Shown here one piece after another: positions 55,701 through 63,127 of a DNA stretch of 64,000 bases (the first letter of the stretch is position 1; the number at the start of each line of letters is the position of its first letter). The notes below the pieces were generated by a model. It ran no database searches and had not been told where the DNA came from. It saw nothing but the letters and a program-made list of their open reading frames with translations. Location of the stretch: positions 221,988 through 285,987 of the forward strand of contig NZ_FOUS01000012.1 in assembly GCF_900114915.1 (NCBI RefSeq), in the 5' to 3' direction. The position numbers were made by a program, and so were the translations under genes. This DNA is from Bradyrhizobium sp. Rc3b. GTDB taxonomy: Bacteria > Pseudomonadota > Alphaproteobacteria > Rhizobiales > Xanthobacteraceae.

Positions 55701-56826
55701 GGTTCACATCGACGATATCAGAACTCAGCCGCCCTACGTCGAAGGCAACCCGAACGTTCGCGCGCTTGCCGACCTTGCCGGCGCAAGGACGCTCGTCATC
55801 GTGCCGATGCTCAGGGAAGATGAGCTGATCGGGACCATCACGATCTTCCGCCAGGAAGTGAAACCCTTCACAGACAAGCAGATCGAGCTCGTGTCCAATT
55901 TCGCGCACCAGGGCGTGATCGCGATCGAGAATGCACGCCTGCTGAACGAGCTGCGCGAGCGCACAATGGAACTGTCGCAATCGCTCGAGGAATTGCGAAA
56001 TGCGCAGGATCGGTTGATCCAGACCGAGAAGCTTGCCTCGCTCGGGCAACTCACCGCCGGCATTGCGCATGAGATCAAGAACCCGCTCAATTTCGTCAAC
56101 AATTTCGCTGCGCTTTCCTCCGAACTCATCGACGAACTCGGCGACGCGCTGCGTTCGGCCGGGCTCGGCGAGGCAGCAAGGCTGGACATCGACGCGCTGA
56201 TACACATGCTGCAAGGCAACCTGGAAAAGATCGTGCAGCACGGAACGCGCGCCGATTCCATCGTCAAGAATATGCTTCTGCACTCTCGCGAAGGGTCTGG
56301 CGAACGCCGCGCGGCCGATATCAACGCCATCCTCGAGGAAAGCCTCAACCTTGCTTATCACGGAGCGCGCGCCGAGAAAGCAGGCTTCAATATCACGCTT
56401 GAAAGGAACCTCGATCCGTCTGCGGGCGCGCTCGATCTGTATCCGCAGGAAATCACGCGGGTGTTCCTCAATCTCGTTTCAAACGGCTTCTACGCGGCGA
56501 GCAAACGAAAGGACGCCGCCGGCGACGGCTTCGAGCCAAGGCTGCGCGCGACGACCACAAACCTCGGCGGCGCCGTCGAGATCCGGATTCGCGACAATGG
56601 CGCCGGCATCCCGGCCGACGTGAGAGAGAAGATATTCAACCCATTCTTCACGACCAAGCCCGCAGGCGAAGGAACTGGCCTTGGCCTTTCAATCTGCCAC
56701 GACATCATCGTGAAACAGCACGGCGGCAGCATCGAGGTCGATACCGAGCCCGGCGATTATACGGAGTTCATCATCAGGCTGCCGCGTAGGCTGGCGGCGC
56801 CATTGCAGACCGGAGGCAGAAGTTGA
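52714..56826 (+). CDS. Soluble histidine kinase with six tandem GAF domains
   Basis: About 1370 residues from ATG 52714 (TTG 52672 is possible). Six GAF domains follow each other; each ends with the repeated FADQAVIAIEN phrase (six occurrences, the last reading FAHQGVIAIEN) and is joined by linkers with QQTATADVLKVISRS. A short coiled-coil leads to the HisKA phosphoacceptor His1119 (IAHEIKNPLNF), then the HATPase domain (N-box NLVSNGFYAASKR, G1 DNGAGI, G2 GTGLGLSI). No membrane helix is present, so it senses a cytoplasmic signal. It should phosphorylate the receiver encoded four bases on. Confidence 0.9.
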   Translation: MAALPQGVVAELQHENARLLAELRAAQDRETATADILKIIASSPSEVKPVFDAIARRANALLGGFSTTVFRFIDGTAHLAAFTPTNSAADHALQQMFPRPIADFESFERTRAGKVVPTPDTEALTNDIKFIARARGFRSMLFVPLATGGVVIGMISVTRVEPGNFAPHHVQLLQTFADQAVIAIENARLFDEVQARTDDLRQSLQQQTATADVLKVISRSAFDLQTVLDTLTESAAWLSGADMAAIVRRDADGAFYHATRYNFSPEWAEVSAGIRLNAGRGSVVGRVLLSGKAVQIQDVVADPEYAYPEQQRAGGYRTLLGVPLLRSGETIGVLFLGRKAVNSFTDKQIDLVSTFADQAVIAIENVRLFDEVQAKTRDLAESLQQQTATADVLKVISRSTFDLQTVLNTLVDSAARLCEAEMAFIMRREGDEYQAGAAVGFSEEYIAFLQGHPITPGRSTVTGRAVLERRPVQILDVAADPEYGLRESTTMAGQRTALSVPLMRENEPIGALVIARKRVQPFTEKQIELVATFADQAVIAIENARLLKELRQRSEDLSESLRQQTATADVLKVISRSAFDLPNVLETLVSSAARLCGDPRAAIYLIRDGLLHLEAAHNNPPEWVALRKSQPLAPSRDTPSGRAALTGRVDHVADLMKDPDFSRHDLARIGGYRATLNIPLVREGAAIGVLSLARPEPGPFTPRQIEIVQTFADQAVIAIENVRLFEQLQTRTRDLSEALTYQTGSANILRVIASSPTEVGPVLKAIVESACGLCEAYDALVVLRDGEDIVIEAHHGQVPVVWSRRAISVKSPTGRAIVDRRTVQVRDLLGPDGEEYPIGREYAVRSNVRTVLSVPLLREGESMGAIVLRRMEVRPFDDKQITLLQTFADQAVIAIGNVRLFEQLNESLERQTATSEVLEIISASSGALTPVFDKMLENATRICGAGFGTMNLYEDGGFRTVALHNAPQAYVDTRLYQSIRPHPASGLGTVEKTHQTVHIDDIRTQPPYVEGNPNVRALADLAGARTLVIVPMLREDELIGTITIFRQEVKPFTDKQIELVSNFAHQGVIAIENARLLNELRERTMELSQSLEELRNAQDRLIQTEKLASLGQLTAGIAHEIKNPLNFVNNFAALSSELIDELGDALRSAGLGEAARLDIDALIHMLQGNLEKIVQHGTRADSIVKNMLLHSREGSGERRAADINAILEESLNLAYHGARAEKAGFNITLERNLDPSAGALDLYPQEITRVFLNLVSNGFYAASKRKDAAGDGFEPRLRATTTNLGGAVEIRIRDNGAGIPADVREKIFNPFFTTKPAGEGTGLGLSICHDIIVKQHGGSIEVDTEPGDYTEFIIRLPRRLAAPLQTGGRS

Positions 56827-57212
56827 GCGTCTTCATAATGGTGGTTGACGACGAGCCCGATGTAGAGGTGCTGTTCCGCCAGCAGTTTCGGCGCGATCTG
56901 CGCTGCGGTCGTTTTCGCATGGAATTTGTACCGTCGGCACCGCTGGCGTTGCAGCGCGCGGCCGAGACAGAGGATGCAACCCTGATTCTGATCCTGTCCG
57001 ACATCAACATGCCCGGAATGAGCGGGCTGGAGCTGCTGCCTATCGTGCGCTCGGCCCGCCCCGATGTACCGGTCATCATGATCACGGCCTATGGTGACGC
57101 CGAGACCAGGCGCAAGGCGCTGGCGAACGGCGCAGCCGACCTGTTGACCAAGCCAATCGACTTCGCGGCGCTTCGCCAGGAGATCGATGCGAGGCTTGAG
57201 CAGGTCGCATGA
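56823..57212 (+). CDS. Stand-alone receiver domain response regulator
   Basis: 129 residues, a single CheY-type domain. The acidic pocket Asp9-Asp10 (VVDDE), the phosphorylation site Asp60 (LILSDINMPGMSG) and the conserved Lys of LTKPID are all present; there is no output domain. TTG 56823 overlaps the kinase stop codon (TTGA), so translation is coupled. It must act by protein contact or by phosphotransfer onward. Partner of the six-GAF kinase. Confidence 0.93.
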   Translation: MSVFIMVVDDEPDVEVLFRQQFRRDLRCGRFRMEFVPSAPLALQRAAETEDATLILILSDINMPGMSGLELLPIVRSARPDVPVIMITAYGDAETRRKALANGAADLLTKPIDFAALRQEIDARLEQVA

Positions 57213-57328
57213 CTGCAAGCATTGTTGATGACAACCGGAACGAGGCGAAGTGAAATTATCGTAGGCATCAATTCAAGCGAAACTAGGCATCCTGCGTCAC
57301 TGCCCACTGCAAACACCGGAGGTCGAAA

Positions 57329-58168
57329 ATGAAGACGCTCTTGGTCCCGCTTCAGAATATTCCGATGATGACATCCACGCTCGATGTCGCCGTACGCCTT
57401 GCGCAACGTACCGGCGCCTATATCGAAGGCTTTCCGCTCCGGTTCGGCATCCCGCAATATCTAGCCGCGGAATTGGCCACCGGTATTCTGTTAGATACGT
57501 ATGAAGTGAAGAGCGAAGCCGAATTGAACGACATGCGCGACTTTTTCGAAGCATTCATGCTGAAGCACGATGTTCCTCGATCCCCTGCCGGATCGGGTCG
57601 ACCGTGCTTCGGCTGGCTGGAGACCGCGCCTGAGGGCGAAGACTTTGTCGGAAGTTACGGGCGCGCCTTCGATCTGATCGTGATGGCAAGGTCTGACATT
57701 GATGCTGCGGGCCCCCACCGTCGCGCGATTGAGTCCGCGCTGTTCGAGAGCGGCAGGCCCGTTCTACTTGTGCCATCGAATGCACCGAGAAGCGTCGCAA
57801 CAAACATCATGATCCACTGGAACGGCAGTACCGAGCAAGCTCGGGCCAACGCATTTGCCATGCCGTTGCTTCGTCTGGCCGAAAGAGTATCGGTCCTAAC
57901 CGTCGTCGGCGGCCAAGCGGTACCAGGACCGTCTGCCGATCAGATCCTCCAGCAACTGCGGTACAATGACATTGCAGCGCAGGTGAGAACGGTTGAGCTG
58001 GAGAACCGCGATACCGGACAGGCAGTGCTCGATGCCTGCAGAGCTGAAGGCTGCGACCTCTTGATCAAGGGAGCCTTCACCCGCACCCGCTTGCGGCAAA
58101 TGATATTCGGCGGGGCGACCAGCTATATCATGGAGCATGCGCAGCTGCCTGTCCTGATGGCTCATTAG
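57329..58168 (+). CDS. Universal stress protein, tandem UspA-like domains
   Basis: 279 residues with two UspA-like domains (about 1-150 and 150-279). The second keeps a nucleotide-binding signature (GAFTRTRLRQMIFGGAT); the first is less typical. Usp proteins are cytosolic, induced by starvation, oxidants or stasis, and bind ATP or a related ligand. It follows the kinase-receiver pair by 117 bases, so regulation by that system is plausible. A GGAAC element in the gap has only a partial -10 match to the general stress (EcfG) promoter. Confidence 0.88.
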   Translation: MKTLLVPLQNIPMMTSTLDVAVRLAQRTGAYIEGFPLRFGIPQYLAAELATGILLDTYEVKSEAELNDMRDFFEAFMLKHDVPRSPAGSGRPCFGWLETAPEGEDFVGSYGRAFDLIVMARSDIDAAGPHRRAIESALFESGRPVLLVPSNAPRSVATNIMIHWNGSTEQARANAFAMPLLRLAERVSVLTVVGGQAVPGPSADQILQQLRYNDIAAQVRTVELENRDTGQAVLDACRAEGCDLLIKGAFTRTRLRQMIFGGATSYIMEHAQLPVLMAH

Positions 58169-58372
58169 AACGCGCGCCTCTCTTCAGATCATGCCGTCCT
58201 GCTCCTGTCTTGCCTGACGAGCCAAACCAGGGTTCGGTAAAGGCGCAACCCATTGATCCGGCTGGGGCCGGCTACTGTGCATGGGGTTGTTTTCGACATT
58301 TTTGATGCCGACGGTCCCGACAGCCATGAGGCTTGGGCGATCGTCCGCATCCGGCTGGGTTCAGGAAACGAA

Positions 58373-58447
58373 TGGTGGGCGCACAAGGGATCGAACCTTG
58401 GACCTCTCCCGTGTGAAGGGAACGCTCTCCCGCTGAGCTATGCGCCC
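58373..58447 (-). tRNA. tRNA-Val (anticodon CAC)
   Basis: A complete cloverleaf on the minus strand: acceptor GGGCGCA / TGCGCCC, D arm GCTCAGCGGGAGAGC, anticodon stem TTCCC / GGGAG with loop TTCACAC (CAC anticodon, reads GTG), T arm CAAGG-TTCGATC-CCTTG. The discriminator A is followed by an encoded CCA. 75 bases including CCA. Confidence 0.93.
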
Positions 58448-58607
58448 GGGACCATCATGCAGACGGCCGGACCTGTTCGGCCGGCCGGCGCATCGGAGCC
58501 CGCGATTTAGAAGTGCGGGCTTAAGGTGTCAAGTTTCCAGGCGCCGCGGGGGCGGAAAACCTTGGCCGGTCGCGCAAATTCGCAAGGGAGGGCGGATTTC
58601 GGGCCGC

Positions 58608-59906
58608 TTACGCGCCCTGCTGGCGGGCGCGGGAGGCGTGGGCCTGCAGCGCCCGGATGCGCTCGGCCAGCGTTCCGCCGCCTTCGGGCAGGCTGCCTGC
58701 GGCCGCGCCGTTGGTCGCGGCGTCGTTGGCCGGGCGTGGCGCCGGCTTCGGCGGCTGGCCGGCCTCGGCCGCCAGCAGCGCCTCGATCGGCGAGTTCGGG
58801 CCTTCGAGCTGCATCGCGAGTTTTGCCACCTCGGCGGCGATGTCGTTGATGCGCTCGCGGAGCAGCGCATTCTCCATGCGCTCGGTCGCCCAGGAGCTTT
58901 CCGCCTGCTGCTGGATCGCGTTGATGTCGCGCTGGAGTTTGGCGCGTTCGTCGCGGGCGGTGCGCAGCTGCTCCTCGAGCGCGGTCTTTTCCGCGCGCAG
59001 CGCTTCCATGGCGGCCGAGGATTTGCCGCCGCTCAAGGCGGCGATCTGGACGCGCAGCTCCTTGATGGTGCGCTCATCGCCCTCATGGGCCTGGCGGAGC
59101 TGGTTGTTCTCATAGTCGCGCTCGGCGAGCAGCTTGCCTTGCGTCGCGAGCCGTCCCTCGAGGTCGGCGACGCGGCCCGACAGCATCTCGGCTTCCTTCA
59201 CCTGTCCGATCAGCTGGCGATCGAGCTCGGTGACGCGCTGGCTCAGATTCTCGACCCGGCCGCGGGCATCGCCGAGCTCGCGCGAGGCGGTCTCGGATTC
59301 GGTCCGCTCCTGCGCGAGGCGCGCTTGGGTTGCGGCAAATTCCTTCTCGGCATCGCCGACGCGGTTCTTCAATTCCTCGATCTGGGCGCGCACCGCGACC
59401 AGCTCGACCTGGCGGCTCTCCGCCATCATCGAGCGGTCGGACAGTTCGGAGTTGATCTTGGCGAGCTCGTTCTGCTTGTCGGTCAGCGCGTTCTCGGCCG
59501 CGCGCAAGGCTTCGGTCTTGGCGTTGAATTCCTCTTCGGTGGCGCGGAGCTGCTCCTTCACCGCCTTCTCGCGCGCCTCCAGCGCGAAGATCGTGGCGTT
59601 CTTCTCGCCGAGCTCGATCTTCATGCGGTTGATGGCGTCGCTCTTCTTGCCGAGCTCGGCGAGCTGGCTCGTGGTCTTGTTCTTGAGCTGGTCGACGCTC
59701 ATCTCGAGCCGCCGCGCCGACATGGCGAATTCGGCCCGGAGCTGGTCCTTGTCGGCCTGGATCTCGGCCATCGACAGCGGCGTTGCGGCCTCTAACCGGC
59801 GCGTGGTCAGGCGCACGGCGCGGTTATGCACCAGCGGCACGATCGCGAGCCCGCACAGCATCGACAGCAGGAAACCGATCGCCAGGTACATGATCGGTTC
59901 GACCAT
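58608..59906 (-). CDS. Membrane-anchored long coiled-coil protein
   Basis: 432 residues. One N-terminal membrane helix (about 5-24) is followed by a nearly continuous coiled coil from ~45 to ~370, rich in Ala, Glu, Gln, Lys, Arg and Leu heptads (LRATEEEFNAK, ELVAVRAQIEEL, LERQLIGQV-like repeats), and a Pro/Ala-rich tail (about 385-432) ending in a short helix. No catalytic motif. Such proteins act as envelope spacers or scaffolds, as at poles or division sites. Single gene. A GGGAG ribosome site precedes the ATG at 59906. Confidence 0.8.
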   Translation of the reverse strand: MVEPIMYLAIGFLLSMLCGLAIVPLVHNRAVRLTTRRLEAATPLSMAEIQADKDQLRAEFAMSARRLEMSVDQLKNKTTSQLAELGKKSDAINRMKIELGEKNATIFALEAREKAVKEQLRATEEEFNAKTEALRAAENALTDKQNELAKINSELSDRSMMAESRQVELVAVRAQIEELKNRVGDAEKEFAATQARLAQERTESETASRELGDARGRVENLSQRVTELDRQLIGQVKEAEMLSGRVADLEGRLATQGKLLAERDYENNQLRQAHEGDERTIKELRVQIAALSGGKSSAAMEALRAEKTALEEQLRTARDERAKLQRDINAIQQQAESSWATERMENALLRERINDIAAEVAKLAMQLEGPNSPIEALLAAEAGQPPKPAPRPANDAATNGAAAGSLPEGGGTLAERIRALQAHASRARQQGA

Positions 59907-60027
59907 GGGGCAGAACTCCCAAGCTTAAGGAAAAATTCACCAACGACCATGCCATGGCGGCCCGGCAAAAAGCCAGCCCCGGCCTGTCGTTAACCTTGAT
60001 CCGTAAGCCCGATGGGAGAGGAAAACC

Positions 60028-60633
60028 TTAGAATGGGTTCCAGGTCGCACGCGGCGTGTATTTGAGATAGCCGATATTGGCGCCTAGCCTGAGGCCGAGC
60101 CCGGAGCGGATCGGCACCAGCACGATGTTGTTGGCGGTGAGCGCCGTCATGCCGAAGCCGCCGATGATGTAGGCCGAGCCGTCGAGGCCGGCGAAGCGCT
60201 GGTAGATCGCGTTGGTGGCGGGCAGGTTATAGACCAGCGTCATAGTGCGCGCGCCGTCGCCGCCCCAGTCGAAGCCGAGCGAGGGGCCCTGCCAGTAGAC
60301 GCGCAAGTCGCCGGCGTTCTTGGTGTAGAGCGTGCCTTCGCCGTAGCGCAGGCCGGCGACGAACGCGCCGGAACCTTCCTCACCCAGGATATAGCCGTTG
60401 GGCAGGCCCCATTGGCTGATCGCCTTCTCGATGATGGAGGCGAGCCCGCGCGAGACGTTGCCGAAGAAACGGTGCCCGGCGCCGACGAGCTCATCCGGCC
60501 CGTAGGTGCTGGGCGTCGGGGTCCGCTGCGGCGGCGGCAGATTGGGCGGCGGCGCCTGCTGGGCCGAGGCCGGCACGATCCAGCCGACCATCGCGGCAAG
60601 CGCGAGCGCAGCAAGGCGTGATGCGAAAGTCAT
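60028..60633 (-). CDS. eipA: DUF1134 envelope protein, EipA-like
   Basis: 201 residues: signal peptide (1-25, ending ASAQQ), a Pro-rich linker, then the DUF1134 beta-rich domain (YGPDELVGAGHRFFG, ISQWGLPNGYILGEEG, FDWGGDGARTM, IGGFGMTALT). In Brucella the DUF1134 protein EipA is a periplasmic factor needed for envelope integrity and division; the same role is inferred. Well conserved throughout. AGGGG ribosome site 7 bases upstream. Confidence 0.88.
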   Translation of the reverse strand: MTFASRLAALALAAMVGWIVPASAQQAPPPNLPPPQRTPTPSTYGPDELVGAGHRFFGNVSRGLASIIEKAISQWGLPNGYILGEEGSGAFVAGLRYGEGTLYTKNAGDLRVYWQGPSLGFDWGGDGARTMTLVYNLPATNAIYQRFAGLDGSAYIIGGFGMTALTANNIVLVPIRSGLGLRLGANIGYLKYTPRATWNPF

Positions 60634-60724
60634 AAAAGAACCCCTGGTACCGAAACCGGTCGCTTCCTTAACCTGACGCCAACAGGCGAGGCTCTAGGTT
60701 GCGCCGGATGTCCCCTCGACTCGG

Positions 60725-61258
60725 ATGTTATCCGCAGCAACTATGACGGCACAACGGCAGGAAGATAGCCCTTTGCGCCCCGGAATTGCCTTGATCGGCC
60801 TCCTCGTCTGCCTGCTGTCGGGCCTATGGGTCACCGGCCCGGTCACGCCGGCCGGGGCCGCCACCACCGAGCGGGTCGTCGTCAACCGCTTCACCGGCGT
60901 CGCCATCGAAGGGTTCGACCCCGTCGCCTATTTCGTCGATGGCCGGGCCTTGCGGGGCACGGCGGAGTTCGAGGCGAACCTCTGGGGTGCGGTCTGGCGC
61001 TTTCGCAACGAGGGCAACCGCGCTTCCTTCCTGGCCTATCCCGAAATCTATGGGCCGCAATTCGGCGGCTACGACCCCGCCGATATCGCCCGCGGGGTGA
61101 CCGTCGCCGGCAATCCCCGCTTCTTCGCGATCGTGGCGCAGCGGCTCTATCTGTTCAGCCGGGAAGCCAATCGCGACGCCTTCGCCGCCAATCCCGAGCG
61201 GTTCCTCTATGAGGTCGGCAAACGCTGGCCCGCCCTTCAGGACAGGCTCGGTCAGTAG
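60725..61258 (+). CDS. YHS domain-containing membrane/exported protein
   Basis: 177 residues. An N-terminal hydrophobic helix (about 18-40) anchors or exports the protein, followed by a YHS domain: GVAIEGFDPVAYF, the Asn/Tyr-rich FEANLWGAVWRF, and YGPQFGGYDPADIARG. YHS domains bind metals or metal-bearing partners; this subgroup of periplasmic YHS proteins is poorly studied. The start may be ATG 60725 or ATG 60743; both lack a clear ribosome site. Convergent with cysQ (6-base gap). Confidence 0.82.
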   Translation: MLSAATMTAQRQEDSPLRPGIALIGLLVCLLSGLWVTGPVTPAGAATTERVVVNRFTGVAIEGFDPVAYFVDGRALRGTAEFEANLWGAVWRFRNEGNRASFLAYPEIYGPQFGGYDPADIARGVTVAGNPRFFAIVAQRLYLFSREANRDAFAANPERFLYEVGKRWPALQDRLGQ

Positions 61259-61264
61259 CAGCCT

Positions 61265-62083
61265 TCAGAGTTTGGCCGCCCGCGGGTCGCCCCAGGCGAT
61301 GAACTCCGGGATGATGAAGCCGCTGGCGTGCCGCTCGCCGAAGCGGAGCTCGCCGCCCTTGCCGTCGGTCACCTTGCCGCCGGCCGCGGTCACGACCGCA
61401 GAGCCGGCCCCGACGTCCCATTCACAAGTGGGCCCGAAGCGGGGGTAGATGTCGGCGCTGCCTTCCGCGATCCGGCCGAATTTCACGGCCGAGCCGACCG
61501 TCCGCCTGACGGCGTTGGGCCTGTTATCGATGAACGCTTCGCTCCTGGGATCGCCGTGCGAGCGGCTCACCGCTGCGATCCAGGGCTCGCCTTGCGCCGG
61601 CAGCTTGCGGGTGTGGATCGGCTCAGCCACGCCGATGGTAGCGCCGTCAAAGCTCACGCGCTCGGCGCCGCGGCCGACGATGCCGCGCCAGAGCAGGCCG
61701 AGCGCGGGCGCGCTGACGATGCCCAGCAGCGGCACGCCTGATGTCACCAAAGCGAGGTTGACGGTGAACTCGTCGCGACCGGCGACGAACTCCTTGGTGC
61801 CGTCGAGCGGGTCGATCAGGAAGAAGCTGCCATCAAACGAGGGCGAGGCGAGCTCGGTCCGCTCTTCCGAGAGGGTCGGAACGTCGCCCGCAAGCCGGGC
61901 CAGGCCGTCCGCGATGATATGGTCGGCGGCAAGGTCCGCCTCGGTGACCGGCGAGCCGTCCTGCTTGCCGTCGATCCGCATCGCCGCGCGGTTGACGCTG
62001 AGGATCGCCTCGCCCGCCTTCACCACCAGCGCGGTGAGCGGCTCCATCAACCGGGATGCGGCCTCGGCGTCGATGATCCTCAC
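61265..62083 (-). CDS. cysQ: 3'(2'),5'-bisphosphate nucleotidase (CysQ)
   Basis: 272 residues of the inositol monophosphatase superfamily. Metal-binding residues lie in SEER (76-79 region), DPLDGTKEF with DxDG-type acidic cluster, and EWDVGAGSAVV near the C-terminus. CysQ hydrolyses 3'-phosphoadenosine 5'-phosphate, the by-product of sulfate assimilation, to AMP. The start is GTG 62083 with GAGG 7 bases upstream. Divergent from chpT. Confidence 0.92.
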   Translation of the reverse strand: MRIIDAEAASRLMEPLTALVVKAGEAILSVNRAAMRIDGKQDGSPVTEADLAADHIIADGLARLAGDVPTLSEERTELASPSFDGSFFLIDPLDGTKEFVAGRDEFTVNLALVTSGVPLLGIVSAPALGLLWRGIVGRGAERVSFDGATIGVAEPIHTRKLPAQGEPWIAAVSRSHGDPRSEAFIDNRPNAVRRTVGSAVKFGRIAEGSADIYPRFGPTCEWDVGAGSAVVTAAGGKVTDGKGGELRFGERHASGFIIPEFIAWGDPRAAKL

Positions 62084-62276
62084 CTGTGTGCCTCATTCGT
62101 CAGCAAGTCTCGTCCCCCTCAGTTGATTCGCCCGCCGCCCTTTATGGCCGCTTCGAACCTATCGCAAGCTAGCTGCCACGGGCTGGCGAATGTTAGAACC
62201 CGCAGCATCCGTCAAGCATGCGTGATTCGCGGCGTCCAGCGCCGTGCATTTCAGGAACCCTCCAGGACCCCTTTAT

Positions 62277-62930
62277 ATGTCTGACGCCTCGTCGCCCGCG
62301 ACCGCTACTGCTCCCGATATGCTCGAACTCGCAGCGCTATTGTGCTCGCGGGTCTGCCACGATCTCATCAGCCCCGTCGGCGCCATCGTCAACGGGCTCG
62401 AAGTGCTCGACGACGATCCCAAGCCGGAAGATCGCGAATTCGCGCTCGACCTCATTCGCAAGAGCGCCAAGACCGCCTCCGCCCGGCTCCAGTTCTGCCG
62501 TCTCGCCTTCGGCGCCGCCGGCTCCTCCGGCGCGCAGATCGATCTCGGCGATGCCCAGACCATGGCGCGCGGCCACATCGAGGATGGCAAGTGCTCGATC
62601 ACCTGGAATCTGCCGCGGCTCCTGCTGCCGAAGAATCGCGTCAAGCTGCTGCTCAACATGCTGGTCGTGTCCCAGCACACGATCCCGCGCGGCGGCATGC
62701 TGACGATCGACCCGATCGGCGAGGGCGAGACTATGAGCTTCCGCATCACCGCGACCGGACATAATGCGCGCCTGCCGCAGAACATCTCCGAGCTGCTGAG
62801 CGGCGAGCGCGGCCCTGCTGCGGATGCGCATGCGATCCAGCCTTACTATACGCGGCTGCTGGCGCAGGCCTGCGGTCTCACCGTGACGCTCAAGCCGGAA
62901 GGCGAAGCCATCATCATTACCGCTTCGTAA
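62277..62930 (+). CDS. chpT: Histidine phosphotransferase ChpT
   Basis: 217 residues. The N-terminal four-helix dimerisation part holds the phosphorylatable His28 in CSRVCHDLISP, followed by VGAIVNGLEVLDDD; the C-terminal half is a degenerate HATPase-like domain that lacks ATP-binding motifs. ChpT carries phosphate from CckA to CtrA and CpdR in the alphaproteobacterial cell-cycle relay, in the cytoplasm. ATG 62277 follows AGGA. The cheA gene is next downstream; the pairing is recurrent in this group. Confidence 0.93.
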   Translation: MSDASSPATATAPDMLELAALLCSRVCHDLISPVGAIVNGLEVLDDDPKPEDREFALDLIRKSAKTASARLQFCRLAFGAAGSSGAQIDLGDAQTMARGHIEDGKCSITWNLPRLLLPKNRVKLLLNMLVVSQHTIPRGGMLTIDPIGEGETMSFRITATGHNARLPQNISELLSGERGPAADAHAIQPYYTRLLAQACGLTVTLKPEGEAIIITAS

Positions 62931-62970
62931 ACGCGCGCAGCCCGCTCGGCATCTTAATCAAATCTTTACG

Positions 62971-62997
62971 AGGCGCTTCGGCTTGTCCGGAGCGCCT
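62971..62997 (+). terminator. Intrinsic terminator after chpT
   Basis: AGGCGCT and AGCGCCT form the outer stem with CGG / CCG inside; TTATCTCTTTG follows. Together they make a good intrinsic terminator 40 bases after the chpT stop. Confidence 0.7.
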
Positions 62998-63127
62998 TAT
63001 CTCTTTGTTGGTTCCGTTCTTTTGCACATACTCAACCAATATTAAACGCTTTGCGGTGAAGCTGGCCCCATTCCGAATAGGCGCATCACAATTCGTGCGT
63101 GCCCGCCCTGTATGAAGGCCTGTTTTC

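Noticed and set aside
57240..57270. General stress (EcfG) promoter before the universal stress gene
   Set aside because: GGAAC is present but spacing and the -10 element (CGTA for CGTT) are off.
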